Source: CAYJFK01 sp964369475 (GTDB lineage: Bacteria > Bacillota > Clostridia > Oscillospirales > Feifaniaceae). From it: a stretch of DNA of 15,474 bases. A program made the position numbers and the translations under genes. Positions 14,098 through 15,474 of the stretch are shown here, in pieces (the stretch's first letter is position 1; every line of letters begins with the position of its first letter). The notes beneath the pieces were generated by a model. It did no database searches, was not told the origin of the DNA, and saw only the letters and a program-made list of their open reading frames with translations. The DNA lies in assembly GCA_964369475.1 (NCBI GenBank), contig CAYJFK010000057.1:1-15474 (forward strand), given 5' to 3'.

Positions 14098-15123
14098 TTA
14101 CACCCCTTTTCCGAATTCGCACCTCGGATAAACACATGGCTCGCACTTAAAGCAAAGTCCGCCGTGCCCCATCTTGGCAATGTCTGCCTTACCGACCTTT
14201 ATACCGGCCGCAAGTCGTGGGAATACAAGGTCAAAGACGGTGCTTCTTGCATACATAACGCACCCCGGCAGTCCCATAACAGGCACACCATCTTCGAAGT
14301 AGGCAAGTAGGAACATCGCCCCCGGTAGTACAGGTGCGCCATAGCTTACGAGCTTTGCACCACTTGCTGTAATTGCCGAAGGAGTTAGATCATCGGGGTC
14401 TACGCTCATGCCGCCTGTGCATATAATCATTGTAGCGCCCTCTGCTTTTAGCCTTTTAATGGCATCTACAATCATGTCTTTCTCGTCACTAACTATCTCG
14501 TGCCACACGACCTCTATGCCGTATGCCGCAAGCTTCTCTATAATAACAGGAGTAAATGTATCCTTAATTCTGCCGTGATAAACTTCGCTACCTGTCGTTA
14601 CAATACCTGCCTTGTAGCTCTTATATGGCAAAATTTCGAGTAGTTTCTTATCTCCTGCAATCTCCTTGGCACGTTCGAGCTTGTCCTTATGTATAACGAG
14701 CGGAATTACCCTCGTCCCTGCAAGCATATCGCCCTTTTTAACGGGATAGTTCGAGTGCCTTGTTGCAATCATTAGCTCGTCTTGCATGTTTATCTCGTAA
14801 AGCCGCTCGGTGTCTACCACAAAAAGCCCGTCCCTGTCGGCAAAAATATCTATCTTGCCCTCTTTTATCTCGCTCTCTGTCATGCCCTCGTTTGTACATA
14901 GGCTTGCAAGCACAACTGCCGCATCATTTTCGTGAAGCATATCCTCGGAGCTCTCCCAAACAAATAGATGCTCCTTGCCCATGTCGAGAAGTGCCTTTAT
15001 ATCTTGCTCTCTAACAACATGTCCCTTGCGAAATGCCGCACCCTTGCTCTCGCCCTTAACAATTCTCGTAAGGTCATGACATAGCACATGGCCTACTGCG
15101 TCTACCGTTTTAATCTGTTTCAT
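14098..15123 (-). CDS. MoeA-like molybdopterin-binding protein with C-terminal cysteine cluster
   Basis: A 341-residue protein with a molybdopterin-binding (MoCF) domain in the second half: GIVTTGSEVYHGRIKDTF (173-190), CTGGMSVDPDDLTPSAI (235-251) and the LPGAMF to GLPGCVMY stretch (266-291). The first 165 residues differ from MoeA. The C-terminus ends in GLCFKCEPCVYPRCEFGKG with C324, C327, C330 and C335, a likely zinc or iron-sulfur site. Such proteins are often next to moeA in Clostridia; the function is not established. The frame opens at 15174, but AAAAGGAG before ATG 15123 and the conserved MKQIKTVDAVGHVL start favour 15123. It is the first gene of the cofactor operon. Confidence 0.9.
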   Translation of the reverse strand: MKQIKTVDAVGHVLCHDLTRIVKGESKGAAFRKGHVVREQDIKALLDMGKEHLFVWESSEDMLHENDAAVVLASLCTNEGMTESEIKEGKIDIFADRDGLFVVDTERLYEINMQDELMIATRHSNYPVKKGDMLAGTRVIPLVIHKDKLERAKEIAGDKKLLEILPYKSYKAGIVTTGSEVYHGRIKDTFTPVIIEKLAAYGIEVVWHEIVSDEKDMIVDAIKRLKAEGATMIICTGGMSVDPDDLTPSAITASGAKLVSYGAPVLPGAMFLLAYFEDGVPVMGLPGCVMYARSTVFDLVFPRLAAGIKVGKADIAKMGHGGLCFKCEPCVYPRCEFGKGV

Positions 15124-15128
15124 ACTAT

Positions 15129-15136
15129 CTCCTTTT
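15129..15136 (-). promoter_or_regulatory. Ribosome binding site deciding the start of the MoeA-like gene
   Basis: AAAAGGAG on the minus strand, 5 bases before ATG 15123; the alternative ATG at 15174 lacks such a site. Confidence 0.8.
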
Positions 15137-15194
15137 GCTCTACATTTGCGTTTTAGCTCGCATATATGTATCAAATTTTATTAACAACATGAGT

Positions 15195-15208
15195 TAGACC
15201 GTTGTCTA
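15195..15208 (-). promoter_or_regulatory. Small palindrome in the leader of the cofactor operon
   Basis: TAGAC, a four-base spacer and GTCTA form a perfect short inverted repeat just downstream of the candidate promoter. It may be an operator half-site pair or chance. Confidence 0.25.
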
Positions 15209-15226
15209 TATTATCGTATCAAAAAT

Positions 15227-15255
15227 ATTTTATCACAACTCCGTTAAAATTGCAA
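15227..15255 (-). promoter_or_regulatory. Candidate promoter of the cofactor operon
   Basis: TTGCAA (15250-15255) and TAAAAT (15227-15232) are 17 bp apart on the minus strand, about 100 bases before ATG 15123. Matches to consensus are 4/6 and 5/6. Upstream of it lie ACAAAGATTG (15264-15273) and TGTGACAAA (15282-15290), both also found before the ferredoxin/AOR promoter. The rest of the 351 bases upstream of the MoeA-like gene (15124-15474) is AT-rich with no gene visible. Confidence 0.5.
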
Positions 15256-15446
15256 CAATAAAGCAATCTTTGTGCCATGTTTTTGTCACAAGAGACAATG
15301 CTTGGTCTACGTTTTAGCCCTGCAGTGTGCATATAGTGCAAAAGTCGTATGATTTAGCTCGTTTTTCTATTCTAAAATGTCACCTTGCTTTTTCCAAAAT
15401 AACAAAGCAAATTTTTAAACAGACTGGAGAAAAACCTAAAATCAAG

Positions 15447-15465
15447 CCCCTTCGGAAGGAGGGGG
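15447..15465. repeat. GC-rich palindrome at the window edge
   Basis: CCCCTT, CGG, AAGG, A, GGGG forms a compact hairpin with one bulged base, in a GC-rich patch that contrasts with the AT-rich DNA beside it. It could be part of a dispersed intergenic repeat or the terminator of a neighbouring gene beyond the window. The sequence ends too soon to decide. Confidence 0.35.
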
Positions 15466-15474
15466 AGCGGCGAG

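Noticed and set aside
1..15474. CRISPR arrays, tRNA or rRNA genes, insertion sequences
   Set aside because: No regularly spaced direct repeats, no transposase-like protein and no tRNA or rRNA signature were seen on either strand.

Overview
All genes in this 15.5 kb window lie on the minus strand, so it reads right to left. It is a molybdenum/tungsten region from an anaerobic, probably Gram-positive (Clostridia-like) bacterium. The hints are strong AGGAGG-type ribosome binding sites, a lipoprotein ModA, a minimal TatA/TatC pair and an aldehyde:ferredoxin-oxidoreductase (AOR) family enzyme. The taxonomy is inferred from gene content and style only.

Cofactor block (about 15.2 to 9.1 kb): a MoeA-like molybdopterin-binding protein with a C-terminal four-cysteine tail, moeA, moaC, mobB, moaA, a MOSC-domain protein, a MogA/MoaB-type protein and a GNAT acetyltransferase. 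The moaC-to-moaA genes are tightly packed or overlapping. MoaA and MoaC make cyclic pyranopterin monophosphate, and the MogA-type and MoeA proteins adenylylate molybdopterin and insert the metal. MoaD, MoaE and MoeB (molybdopterin synthase) are not in the window. Transport block (8.9 to 6.3 kb): modA, modB and modC encode a molybdate/tungstate ABC importer and end at a strong terminator (6229-6264).

Enzyme block (6.1 to 0.1 kb): a perfect consensus promoter (TTGACA, 17 bp, TATAAT) drives a Tat-exported lipoprotein ferredoxin with four [4Fe-4S] motifs, a 700-residue AOR-family oxidoreductase, an uncharacterised protein, a divergent FdhD lacking the usual CxxC, then TatA and TatC. A 16-bp-stem terminator closes the operon. 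The gene order ferredoxin, AOR, unknown protein resembles E. coli ydhY-ydhV-ydhW. Because only the ferredoxin carries a signal, the simplest model is that the folded, cofactor-loaded AOR rides out with it through the co-encoded Tat pore and is anchored on the outer face of the membrane.

Two intergenic regions, before moaC (12657-12895) and before modA (8905-9128), are rich in perfect stems and may be structured leader RNAs (a molybdenum-cofactor-type riboswitch is the obvious family to test) or palindromic intergenic repeats. The TatC gene has an unusually long, low-complexity N-terminal extension interrupted by a 100-N assembly gap. Upstream of both the cofactor operon and the ferredoxin/AOR operon are shared short motifs that suggest a common regulator.
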